NCBI GenBank assembly: GCA_037349105.1 | Contig: JAYJMM010000036.1 | Location: 124,001 to 188,000 of the forward strand | Direction: 5' to 3' | Source: Limnomonas spitsbergensis | Lineage: Eukaryota > Chlorophyta > Chlorophyceae > Chlamydomonadales | Length of the DNA stretch: 64,000 bases | Shown here: positions 12,845 to 25,338 of the stretch, in pieces | Position numbering within the stretch: the stretch's first letter is position 1 | Layout of the letters: each line of letters starts with the position of its first letter | Translations under genes and position numbers: made by a program | Notes under the pieces: generated by a model | Told to the model about the DNA's origin: nothing | The model's database searches: none | The model's input: only the letters and a program-made list of their open reading frames with translations

Positions 12845-14740
12845 GTGTAGTCATTTGGCTGTTGAGAAGCAGGATGGGAGGACAGGGGAGCAGGTGGAGT
12901 GCTTTGGCTGTTGAGAAGCAGGATGGGAAGACGGGGAGCATGTGGAGTGCTTTGGCTGTTGAGAAGCAGGATGGGAGGACGAGGGAGCAGTAGGAGTGCT
13001 TTGGCTGTTGAGAAGCAGGATGGGAGGACGAGGGAACAGGTGGAGTGCTTTGGCTGTTGAGAAGCAGGATGGGAGGATAGGGGAGCAGGTGGAGTGATTA
13101 GGCTGTTGAGAAGCAGGATGGGAGGACGAGGGAGCAGTAGGAGTGCTTTGGCTGTTGAGAAGCAGGATGGGAGGACAGGGGAGCAGGTGGAATGCTTTGG
13201 CTGTTGAGAAGCAGGATGGGAGGACGGGGGAGCATGTGTAGTGCATTGGCTGTTGAGAAGCAGGATAGGAGGACGGGGGAGCAGGTGTAGTGCTTTGGCT
13301 GTTGACAAGCAAGATGGGAGGACGGGGGAGCAGGTGGAGTGCTTTGGCTGTTGAGAAGCAGGATGGGAGGACGAGGGAGCAGGTGAAGTGCTTTGGCTGT
13401 TGAGAAGCAAGATGGGAGGACGAGGGAGCAGGTGGAGTGCTTTGGCTGTTGAGAAGCAGGACGAGAGGACGAGGGAGCAGGTGGAGTGCTTTGGCTGTTG
13501 AGAAGCAGGATGGGAGGACGAGGGAGCAGGTGGAGTGCTTTGGCTGTTGAGAAGCAGGATGGGAGGACAGGGGAGCATGTGTAGTCATTTGGCTGTTGAG
13601 AAGCAGGATGGGAAGACGGTAGAGCATGTGTAGTCATTTGGCTGTTGAGAAGCAGGATGGGAGGACAGGGGAGCAGGTGGAGTGATTTGGCTGTTGAGAA
13701 GCAGGATGGGAGGACGGGTGAGCAGATGGAGTGCTTTAGATGTTGAGAAGCAGGATGGGAGGACGAGGGAGCAGGTGGAGTGATTTGGCTGTTGAGAAGC
13801 AGGATGGGAGGACGGGGGAGCAGATGGAGTGCTTTGGATGTTGAGCAACAGGATGGGAGGACAGGGGAGCAGGTGGAGTGATTTGGCTGTTGAGAAGCAG
13901 GATGGGAGGACGAGGGAGCAGTAGGAGTGCTTTGGCTGTTGAGAAGCAGGATGGGAGGACAGGGGAGCAGGTGGAGTGCTTTGGCTGTTGAGAAGCAGGA
14001 TGGGAGGACGGGGGAGCAGGTGGAGTGATTTGGCTGTTGAGAAGCAGGATGGGAGGACGGGGGAGCAGGTGTAGTGCTTTGGCTGTTGACAAGCAAGATG
14101 GGAGGACGAGGGAGCAGGTGGAGTGATTTGGCTGTTGAGAAGCAGGATGGGAGGACGAGGGAGCAGGTGGAGTGCTTTGGCTGTTGAGAAGCAGGATGGG
14201 AGGACGAGGGAGCATGTGGAGTGCTTTGGCTGTTGAGAAGCAGGATGGGAAGACGGGGAGCATGTGGAGTGCTTTGGCTGTTGAGAAGCAGGATGGGAGG
14301 ACGAGGGAGCAGGTGGAGTGCTTTGGCTGTTGAGAAGCAAGATGGGAGGACGAGGGAACAGGTGGAGTGCTTTGGCTGTTGAGAAGCATGATGGGAGGAC
14401 AGGGGAGCAGGTGGAGTGCTTTGGCTGTTGAGAAGCAGGATAGGAGGACGGGGGAACAGGTGTAGTGCATTGGCTGTTGAGAAGCAGGCCGAGAGGACGA
14501 GGGAGCAGGTGGAGTGATTTGGCTGTTGAGAAGCAAGATGGGAGGACGAGGGAGCAGGTGGAGTGCTTTGGCTGTTGAGAAGCAGGATGGGAGGACAGGG
14601 GAGCAGGTGGAGTGCTTTGGCTGTTGAGAAGCATGACGGGAGGACGGGGGAGCAGGTGTAGTGCATTGGCTGTTGAGAAGCAAGACAAGAGGACGGGGGA
14701 GCAGGTGTAGTGCTTTGGCTGTTGACAAGCAAGATGGGAG
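12802..14740 (+). repeat. Copy of 2521-4459 shifted by 10281 bp
   Basis: The variant order from about 2521 to 4459 is repeated here. An example is the GCAGATGGAG unit at 3441 and 13722. After the GACAAGCAAG unit (4442 against 14723) the downstream copy carries additional 49-bp material before the GCATGTGGTGTG unit, so the simple match stops there. Together with 11606-12844 this makes a duplicated segment of about 3.1 kb (1325-4459). Confidence 0.75.
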
Positions 14741-17700
14741 GACGAGGGAGCAGGTGGAGTGCTTTGGCTGTTGAGAAGCAGGATGGGAGGACGAGGGAGC
14801 ATGTGGTGTGCTTTGGCTGTTGAGAAGCAAGATGGGAGGACGAGGGAGCAGGTGGAGTGCTTTGGCTGTTGAGAAGCAGGACGAGAGGACGAGGGAGCAG
14901 GTGGAGTGCTTTGGCTGTTGAGAAGCAGGATGGGAGGACGAGGGAGCAGGTGGAGTGCTTTGGCTGTTGAGAAGCAGGATGGGAAGACGGTAGAGCATGT
15001 GTAGTCATTTGGCTGTTGAGAAGCAGGATGGGAGGACAGGGGAGCATGTGGAGTGATTTGGCTGTTGAGAAGCAGGATGGGAGGACGGGTGAGCAGATGG
15101 AGTGCTTTGGATGTTGAGAAGCAGGATGGGAGGACGAGGGAGCAGGTGGAGTGATTTGGCTGTTGAGAAGCAGGATGGGAGGACGGGGGAGCAGATGGAG
15201 TGCTTTGGATGTTGACAAGCAAGATGGGAGGACGGGGGAGCAGTAGGAGTGATTTGGCTGTTGAGAAGCAGGATGGGAGGACGAGGGAGCAGTAGGAGTG
15301 CTTTGGCTGTTGAGAAGCAAGATGGGAGGACAGGGGAGCAGGTGGAGTGCTTTGGCTGTTGAGGAGCAGGATGGGAGGATGGGGGAGCAGATGGAGTGCT
15401 TTGGATGTTGAGAAGCAGGATGGGAGGACGAGGGAGCAGTAGGAGTGCTTTGGCTGTTGAGAAGCAGGATGGGAGGACAGGGGAGCATGTGTAGTCATTT
15501 GGCTGTTGAGAAGCAGGATGGGAAGACGGTAGAGCATGTGTAGTCATTTGGCTGTTGAGAAGCAGGATGGGAGGACAGGGGAGCAGGTGGAGTGATTTGG
15601 CTGTTGAGAAGCATGATGGGAGTACGGGTGAGCAGATGGAGTGCTTTAGATGTTGAGAAGCAGGATGGGAGGACGAGGGAGCAGGTGGAGTGATTTGGCT
15701 GTTGAGAAGCAGGATGGGAGGACAGGGGAGCAGATGGAGTGCTTTGGATGTTGAGCAACAGGATGGGAGGACAGGGGAGCAGGTGGAGTGATTTGGCTGT
15801 TGAGAAGCAGGATGGGAGGACGAGGGAGCAGTAGGAGTGCTTTGGCTGTTGAGAAGCAGGATGGGAGGACGGGGGAGCAGGTGGAGTGATTTGGCTGTTG
15901 AGAAGCAGGATGGGAGGACGGGGGAGCAGGTGTAGTGCTTTGGCTGTTGACAAGCAAGATGGGAGGACGAGGGAGCAGGTGGAGTGATTTGGCTGTTGAG
16001 AAGCAGGATGGGAGGACGAGGGAGCAGGTGTAGTGCATTGGCTGTTGAGAAGCAAGACAAGAGGACGGGGGAGCAGGTGTAGTGCTTTGGCTGTTGACAA
16101 GCAAGATGGGAGGACGAGGGAGCATGTGGTGTGCTTTGGCTGTTGAGAAGCAAGATGGGAGGACGAGGGAGCAGGTGGAGTGCTTTGGCTGTTGAGAAGC
16201 AGGACGAGAGGACGAGGGAGCAGGTGGAGTGCTTTGGCTGTTGAGAAGCAGGATGGGAGGACGAGGGAGCAGGTGGAGTGCTTTGGCTGTTGAGAAGCAG
16301 GATGGGAAGACGGTAGAGCATGTGTAGTCATTTGGCTGTTGAGAAGCAGGATGGGAGGACAGGGGAGCAGGTGGAGTGATTTGGCTGTTGAGAAGCAGGA
16401 TGGGAGGACGGGTGAGCAGATGGAGTGCTTTGGATGTTGAGAAGCAGGATGGGAGGACGAGGGAGCAGGTGGAGTGATTTGGCTGTTGAGAAGCAGGATG
16501 GGAGGACGGGGGAGCAGATGGAGTGCTTTGGATGTTGACAAGCAAGATGGGAGGACGGGGGAGCAGTAGGAGTGATTTGGCTGTTGAGAAGCAGGATGGG
16601 AGGACGAGGGAGCAGTAGGAGTGCTTTGGCTGTTGAGAAGCAAGATGGGAGGACAGGGGAGCAGGTGGAGTGCTTTGGCTGTTGAGGAGCAGGATGGGAG
16701 GATGGGGGAGCAGATGGAGTGCTTTGGATGTTGAGAAGCAGGATGGGAGGACGAGGGAGCAGTAGGAGTGCTTTGGCTGTTGAGAAGCAGGATGGGAGGA
16801 CAGGGGAGCATGTGTAGTCATTTGGCTGTTGAGAAGCAGGATGGGAAGACGGTAGAGCATGTGTAGTCATTTGGCTGTTGAGAAGCAGGATGGGAGGACA
16901 GGGGAGCAGGTGGAGTGATTTGGCTGTTGAGAAGCATGATGGGAGTACGGGTGAGCAGATGGAGTGCTTTAGATGTTGAGAAGCAGGATGGGAGGACGAG
17001 GGAGCAGGTGGAGTGATTTGGCTGTTGAGAAGCAGGATGGGAGGACAGGGGAGCAGATGGAGTGCTTTGGATGTTGAGCAACAGGATGGGAGGACAGGGG
17101 AGCAGGTGGAGTGATTTGGCTGTTGAGAAGCAGGATGGGAGGACGAGGGAGCAGTAGGAGTGCTTTGGCTGTTGAGAAGCAGGATGGGAGGACAGGGGAG
17201 CAGGTGGAGTGCTTTGGCTGTTGAGAAGCAGGATGGGAGGACGGGGGAGCAGGTGGAGTGATTTGGCTGTTGAGAAGCAGGATGGGAGGACGGGGGAGCA
17301 GGTGTAGTGCTTTGGCTGTTGACAAGCAAGATGGGAGGACGAGGGAGCAGGTGGAGTGATTTGGCTGTTGAGAAGCAGGATGGGAGGACGAGGGAGCAGG
17401 TGGAGTGCTTTGGCTGTTGAGAAGTAGGATGGGAGGACGAGGGAGCATGTGGAGTGCTTTGGCTGTTGAGAAGCAGGATGGGAAGACGGGGAGCATGTGG
17501 AGTGCTTTGGCTGTTGAGAAGCAGGATGGGAGGACGAGGGAGCAGGTGGAGTGCTTTGGCTGTTGAGAAGCAAGATGGGAGGACGAGGGAACAGGTGGAG
17601 TGCTTTGGCTGTTGAGAAGCATGATGGGAGGACAGGGGAGCAGGTGGAGTGCTTTGGCTGTTGAGATGCAGGATAGGAGGACGGGGGAACAAGTGTAGTG

Positions 17701-19364
17701 CATTGGCTGTTGAGAAGCAGGCCGAGAGGACGAGGGAGCAGGAGGAGTGCTTTGGCTGTTGAGAAGCAAGATGGGAGGACGAGGGAGCAGGTGGAGTGCT
17801 TTGGCTGTTGAGAAGCAGGATGGGAGGACGGGGGAGCAGGTGGAGTGCTTTGGCTGTTGAGAAGCATGACGGGAGGACGGGGGAGCAGGTGTAGTGCATT
17901 GGCTGTTGAGAAGCAAGACAAGAGGACGGGGGAGCAGGTGTAGTGCTTTGGCTGTTGACAAGCAAGATGGGAGGACGAGGGAGCAGGTGGAGTGCTTTGG
18001 CTGTTGAGAAGCAGGATGGGAGGACGAGGGAGCATGTGGTGTGCTTTGGCTGTTGAGAAGCAAGATGGGAGGACGAGGGAGCAGGTGGAGTGCTTTGGCT
18101 GTTGAGAAGCAGGACGAGAGGACGAGGGAGCAGGTGGAGTGCTTTGGCTGTTGAGAAGCAGGATGGGAGGACGAGGGAGCAGGTGGAGTGCTTTGGCTGT
18201 TGAGAAGCAGGATGGGAAGACGGTAGAGCATGTGTAGTCATTTGGCTGTTGAGAAGCAGGATGGGAAGACGGTAGAGCATGTGTAGTCATTTGGCTGTTG
18301 AGAAGCAGGATGGGAGGACAGGGGAGCAGGTGGAGTGATTTGGCTGTTGAGAAGCAGGATGGGAGGACGGGTGAGCAGATGGAGTGCTTTGGATGTTGAG
18401 AAGCAGGATGGGAGGACGAGGGAGCAGGTGGAGTGATTTGGCTGTTGAGAAGTAGGATGGGAGGACGGGGGAGCAGATGGAGTGCTTTGGATGTTGAGCA
18501 ACAGGATGGGAGGACAGGGGAGCAGGTGGAGTGATTTGGCTGTTGAGAAGCAGGATGGGAGGACGAGGGAGCAGTAGGAGTGCTTTGGCTGTTGAGAAGC
18601 AAGATGGGAGGACAGGGGAGCAGGTGGAGTGCTTTGGCTGTTGAGAAGCAGGATGGGAGGATGGGGGAGCAGATGGAGTGCTTTGGATGTTGAGAAGCAG
18701 GATGGGAGGACGAGGGAGCAGTAGGAGTGCTTTGGCTGTTGAGAAGCAGGATGGGAGGACGAGGGAACAGGTGGAGTGCTTTGGCTGTTGAGAAGCAGGA
18801 TGGGAGGATAGGGGAGCATGTGGAGTGATTTGGCTGTTGAGAAGCAGGATGGGAGGACGAGGGAGCAGTAGGAGTGCTTTGGCTGTTGAGAAGCAGGATG
18901 GGAGGACAGGGGAGCAGGTGGAGTGCTTTGGCTGTTGAGAAGCAGGATGGGAGGACGGGTGAGCAGATGGAGTGCTTTGGCTGTTGAGAAGCAGGATGGG
19001 AGGACGAGGGAGCAGGTGGAGTGATTTGGCTGTTGAGAAGCAGGATGGGAGGACGGGGGAGCAGATGGAGTGCTTTGGATGTTGAGCAACATGATGGGAG
19101 GACAGGGGAGCAGGTGGAGTGATTTGGCTGTTGAGAAGCAGGATGGGAGGACGAGGGAGCAGTAGGAGTGCTTTGGCTGTTGAGAAGCAAGATGGGAGGA
19201 CAGGGGAGCAGGTGGAGTGCTTTGGCTGTTGAGAAGCAGGATGGGAGGATGGGGGAGCAGATGGAGTGCTTTGGATGTTGAGAAGCAGGATGGGAGGACG
19301 AGGGAGCAGTAGGAGTGCTTTGGCTGTTGAGAAGCAGGATGGGAGGACAGGGGAGCATGTGTAG

Positions 19365-22300
19365 TCATTTGGCTGTTGAGAAGCAGGATGGGAAGACGGT
19401 AGAGCATGTGTAGTCATTTGGCTGTTGAGAAGCAGGATGGGAGGACAGGGGAGCAGGTGGAGTGATTTGGCTGTTGAGAAGCATGATGGGAGGACGGGTG
19501 AGCAGATGGAGTGCTTTAGATGTTGAGAAGCAGGATGGGAGGACGAGGGAGCAGGTGGAGTGATTTGGCTGTTGAGAAGCAGGATGGGAGGACAGGGGAG
19601 CAGATGGAGTGCTTTGGATGTTGAGCAACAGGATGGGAGGACAGGGGAGCAGGTGGAGTGATTTGGCTGTTGAGAAGCAGGATGGGAGGACGAGGGAGCA
19701 GTAGGAGTGCTTTGGCTGTTGAGAAGCAGGATGGGAGGACAGGGGAGCAGGTGGAGTGCTTTGGCTGTTGAGAAGCAGGATGGGAGGACGGGGGAGCAGG
19801 TGGAGTGATTTGGCTGTTGAGAAGCAGGATGGGAGGACGGGGGAGCAGGTGTAGTGCTTTGGCTGTTGACAAGCAAGATGGGAGGACGAGGGAGCAGGTG
19901 GAGTGATTTGGCTGTTGAGAAGCAGGATGGGAGGACGAGGGAGCAGGTGGAGTGCTTTGGCTGTTGAGAAGCAGGATGGGAGGACGAGGGAGCATGTGGA
20001 GTGCTTTGGCTGTTGAGAAGCAGGATGGGAAGACGGGGAGCATGTGGAGTGCTTTGGCTGTTGAGAAGCAGGATGGGAGGACGAGGGAGCAGGTGGAGTG
20101 CTTTGGCTGTTGAGAAGCAAGATGGGAGGACGAGGGAACAGGTGGAGTGCTTTGGCTGTTGAGAAGCATGATGGGAGGACAGGGGAGCAGGTGGAGTGCT
20201 TTGGCTGTTGAGATGCAGGATAGGAGGACGGGGGAACAAGTGTAGTGCATTGGCTGTTGAGAAGCAGGCCGAGAGGACGAGGGAGCAGGAGGAGTGCTTT
20301 GGCTGTTGAGAAGCAAGATGGGAGGACGAGGGAGCAGGTGGAGTGCTTTGGCTGTTGAGAAGCAGGATGGGAGGACAGGGGAGCAGGTGGAGTGCTTTGG
20401 CTGTTGAGAAGCATGACGGGAGGACGGGGGAGCAGGTGTAGTGCATTGGCTGTTGAGAAGCAAGACAAGAGGACGGGGGAGCAGGTGTAGTGCTTTGGCT
20501 GTTGACAAGCAAGATGGGAGGACGAGGGAGCAGGTGGAGTGCTTTGGCTGTTGAGAAGCAGGATGGGAGGACGAGGGAGCATGTGGTGTGCTTTGGCTGT
20601 TGAGAAGCAAGATGGGAGGACGAGGGAGCAGGTGGAGTGCTTTGGCTGTTGAGAAGCAGGACGAGAGGACGAGGGAGCAGGTGGAGTGCTTTGGCTGTTG
20701 AGAAGCAGGATGGGAGGACGAGGGAGCAGGTGGAGTGCTTTGGCTGTTGAGAAGCAGGATGGGAAGACGGTAGAGCATGTGTAGTCATTTGGCTGTTGAG
20801 AAGCAGGATGGGAAGACGGTAGAGCATGTGTAGTCATTTGGCTGTTGAGAAGCAGGATGGGAGGACAGGGGAGCAGGTAGAGTGATTTGGCTGTTGAGAA
20901 GCAGGATGGGAGGACGGGTGAGCAGATGGAGTGCTTTGGATGTTGAGAAGCAGGATGGGAGGACGAGGGAGCAGGTGGAGTGATTTGGCTGTTGAGAAGT
21001 AGGATGGGAGGACGGGGGAGCAGATGGAGTGCTTTGGATGTTGAGCAACAGGATGGGAGGACAGGGGAGCAGGTGTAGTGCATTGGCTGTTGAGAAGCAG
21101 GATGGGAGGACGAGGGAGCAGTAGGAGTGCTTTGGCTGTTGAGAAGCAAGATGGGAGGACAGGGGAGCAGGTGGAGTGCTTTGGCTGTTGAGAAGCAGGA
21201 TGGGAGGATGGGGGAGCAGATGGAGTGCTTTGGATGTTGAGAAGCAGGATGGGAGGACGAGGGAGCAGTAGGAGTGCTTTGGCTGTTGAGAAGCAGGATG
21301 GGAGGACGAGGGAACAGGTGGAGTGCTTTGGCTGTTGAGAAGCAGGATGGGAGGATAGGGGAGCAGGTGGAGTGATTTGGCTGTTGAGAAGCAGGATGGG
21401 AGGACGAGGGAGCAGTAGGAGTGCTTTGGCTGTTGAGAAGCAGGATGGGAGGACAGGGGAGCAGGTGGAATGCTTTGGGTGTTGAGAAGCAGGATGGGAG
21501 GACGGGGGAGCAGGTGTAGTGCATTGGCTGTTGAGAAGCAGGACGAGAGGACGGGGGAGCAGGTGTAGTGCTTTGGCTGTTGACAAGCAAGATGGGAGGA
21601 CGGGGGAGCAGGTGGAGTGCTTTGGCTGTTGAGAAGCAGGATGGGAGGACGAGGGAGCAGGTGAAGTGCTTTGGCTGTTGAGAAGCAGGATGGGAGGACG
21701 AGGGAGCATGTGGAGTGCTTTGGCTGTTGAGAAGCAGGACGAGAGGACGAGGGAGCAGGTGGAGTGCTTTGGCTGTTGAGAAGCAGGATGGGAGGACGAG
21801 GGAGCAGGTGGAGTGCTTTGGCTGTTGAGAAGCAGGATGGGAGGATGGGGGAGCAGATGGAGTGCTTTGGATGTTGAGAAGCAGGATGGGAGGACGAGGG
21901 AGCAGTAGGAGTGATTTGGCTGTTGAGAAGCAGGATGGGAGGACGGGTGAGCAGATGGAGTGCTTTGGATGTTGAGAAGCAGGATGGGAGGACGAGGGAG
22001 CATGTGGAGTGCTTTGGCTGTTGAGAAGCAGGATGGGAAGACGGGGAGCATGTGGAGTGCTTTGGCTGTTGAGAAGCAGGATGGGAGGACGAGGGAGCAG
22101 GTGGAGTGCTTTGGCTGTTGAGAAGCAAGATGGGAGGACGAGGGAACAGGTGGAGTGCTTTGGCTGTTGAGAAGCATGATGGGAGGACAGGGGAGCAGGT
22201 GGAGTGCTTTGGCTGTTGAGATGCAGGATAGGAGGACGGGGGAACAAGTGTAGTGCATTGGCTGTTGAGAAGCAGGCCGAGAGGACGAGGGAGCAGAAGG

Positions 22301-25300
22301 AGTGCTTTGGCTGTTGAGAAGCAGGATGGGAGGACAGGGGAGCAGGTGGAGTGCTTTGGCTGTTGAGAAGCATGACGGGAGGACGGGGGAGCAGGTGTAG
22401 TGCATTGGCTGTTGAGAAGCAAGACAAGAGGACGGGGGAGCAAATTTGTGCTTTGGCTGTTGACAAGCAAGATGGGAGGACGAGGGAGCAGGTGGAGTGC
22501 TTTGGCTGTTGAGAAGCAGGATGGGAGGACGAGGGAGCAGGTGGTGTGCTTTGGCTGTTGAGAAGCAAGATGGGAGGACGAGGGAGCAGGTGGAGTGCTT
22601 TGGCTGTTGAGAAGCAGGACGAGAGGACGAGGGAGCAGGTGGAGTGCTTTGGCTGTTGAGAAGCAGGATGGGAGGACGAGGGAGCAGGTGGAGTGCTTTG
22701 GCTGTTGAGAAGCAGGATGGGAAGACGGTAGAGCATGTGTAGTCATTTGGCTGTTGAGAAGCAGGATGGGAAGACGGTAGAGCATGTGTAGTCATTTGGC
22801 TGTTGAGAAGCAGGATGGGAGGACAGGGGAGCAGGTGGAGTGATTTGGCTGTTGAGAAGCAGGATGGGAGGACGGGTGAGCAGATGGAGTGCTTTGGATG
22901 TTGAGAAGCAGGATGGGAGGACGAGGGAGCAGGTGGAGTGATTTGGCTGTTGAGAAGTAGGATGGGAGGACGGGGGAGCAGATGGAGTGCTTTGGATGTT
23001 GAGCAACAGGATGGGAGGACCGGGGAGCAGGTGGAGTGATTTGGCTGTTGAGAAGCAGGATGGGAGGACGAGGGAGCAGTAGGAGTGCTTTGGCTGTTGA
23101 GAAGCAAGATGGGAGGACAGGGGAGCAGGTGGAGTGCTTTGGCTGTTGAGAAGCAGGATGGGAGGATGGGGGAGCAGATGGAGTGCTTTGGATGTTGAGA
23201 AGCAGGATGGGAGGACGAGGGAGCAGTAGGAGTGCTTTGGCTGTTGAGAAGCAGGATGGGAGGACGAGGGAACAGGTGGAGTGCTTTGGCTGTTGAGAAG
23301 CAGGATGGGAGGATAGGGGAGCAGGTGGAGTGATTTGGCTGTTGAGAAGCAGGATGGGAGGACGAGGGAGCAGTAGGAGTGCTTTGGCTGTTGAGAAGCA
23401 GGATGGGAGGACAGGGGAGCAGGTGGAATGCTTTGGCTGTTGAGAAGCAGGATGGGAGGACGGGGGAGCAGGTGTAGTGCATTGGCTGTTGAGAAGCAGG
23501 ACGAGAGGACGGGGGAGCAGGTGGAGTGCTTTGGCTGTTGACAAGCAAGATGGGAGGACGGGGGAGCAGGTGGAGTGCTTTGGCTGTTGAGAAGCAGGAT
23601 GGGAGGACGAGGGAGCAGGTGAAATGCTTTGGCTGTTGAGAAGCAGGATGGGAGGACGAGATAGCATGTGGAGTGCTTTGGCTGTTGAGAAGCAGGACGA
23701 GAGGACGAGGGAGCAGGTGGAGTGCTTTGGCTGTTGAGAAGCAGGATGGGGGGACGAGGGAGCAGGTGGAGTGCTTTGGCTGTTGAGAAGCAGGATGGGA
23801 GGATGGGGGAGCAGATGGAGTGCTTTGGATGTTGAGAAGCAGGATGGGAGGACGAGGGAGCAGTAGGAGTGCTTTGGCTGTTGAGAAGCAGGATGGGAGG
23901 ACAGGGGAGCATGTGTAGTCATTTGGCTGTTGAGAAGCAGGATGGGAAGACGGTAGAGCATGTGTAGTCATTTGGCTGTTGAGAAGCAGGATGGGAGGAC
24001 AGGGGAGCAGGTGGAGTGATTTGGCTGTTGAGAAGCATGATGGGAGGACGGGTGAGCAGATGGAGTGCTTTAGATGTTGAGAAGCAGGATGGGAGGACGA
24101 GGGAGCAGGTGGAGTGATTTGGCTGTTGAGAAGCAGGATGGGAGGATAGGGGAGCAGATGGAGTGCTTTGGATGTTGAGCAACAGGATGGGAGGACATGG
24201 GAGCAGGTGGAGTGATTTGGCTGTTGAGAAGCAGGATGGGAGGACGAGGGAGCAGTAGGAGTGCTTTGGCTGTTGAGAAGGAGGATGGGAGGACAGGGGA
24301 GCAGGTGGAGTGCTTTGGCTGTTGAGAAGCAGGATGGGATGACGGGGGAGCAGGTGGAGTGATTTGGCTGTTGAGAAGCAGGATGGGAGGACGGGGGAGC
24401 AGGTGTAGTGCTTTGGCTGTTGACAAGCAAGATGGGAGGACGAGGGAGCAGGTGGAGTGATTTGGCTGTTGAGAAGCAGGATGGGAGGACGAGGGAGCAG
24501 GTGGAGTGCTTTGGCTGTTGAGAAGCAGGATGGGAGGACGAGGGAGCATGTGGAGTGCTTTGGCTGTTGAGAAGCAGGATGGGAAGACGGGGAGCATGTG
24601 GAGTGCTTTGGCTGTTGAGAAGCAGGATGGGAGGACGAGGGAGCAGGTGGAGTGCTTTGGCTGTTGAGAAGCAAGATGGGAGGACGAGGGAACAGGTGGA
24701 GTGCTTTGGCTGTTGAGAAGCATGATGGGAGGACAGGGGAGCAGGTGGAGTGCTTTGGCTGTTGAGATGCAGGATAGGAGGACGGGGGAACAAGTGTAGT
24801 GCATTGGCTGTTGAGAAGCAGGCCGAGAGGACGAGGGAGCAGGTGGAGTGCTTTGGCTGTTGAGAAGCAAGATGGGAGGACGAGGGAGCAGGTGGAGTGC
24901 TTTGGCTGTTGAGAAGCAGGATGGGAGGACAGGGGAGCAGGTGGAGTGCTTTGGCTGTTGAGAAGCATGACGGGAGGACGGGGGAGCAGGTGTAGTGCAT
25001 TGGCTGTTGAGAAGCAAGACAAGACGACGGGGGAGCAGGTGTAGTGCTTTGGCTGTTGACAAGCAAGATGGGAGGACGAGGGAGCAGGTGGAGTGCTTTG
25101 GCTGTTGAGAAGCAGGATGGGAGGACGAGGGAGCATGTGGTGTGCTTTGGCTGTTGAGAAGCAAGATGGGAGGACGAGGGAGCAGGTGGAGTGCTTTGGC
25201 TGTTGAGAAGCAGGATGGGAGGATGGGGGAGCAGATGGAGTGCTTTGGATGTTGAGAAGCAGGATGGGAGGACGAGGGAGCAGTAGGAGTGCTTTGGCTG

Positions 25301-25338
25301 TTGAGAAGCAGGATGGGAGGACAGGGGAGCATGTGTAG
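19365..25338 (+). repeat. 5974-bp higher-order repeat, copy 1
   Basis: Variant landmarks in this interval recur 5974 bp downstream, which is 122 units of 49 bp minus 4 bp. The paired GGTAGAGCATGTGTAGTC units near 20.8 and 22.7 kb return near 26.8 and 28.7 kb. The rare unit with GAGCAAATTTGTGCTTTGG near 22440 returns near 28414. A few differences between the copies are visible, for example a CGGGGAGCAGG unit near 23021 and a one-unit run of GGGGGGACGAGG near 23750, so they are not identical. Confidence 0.85.
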
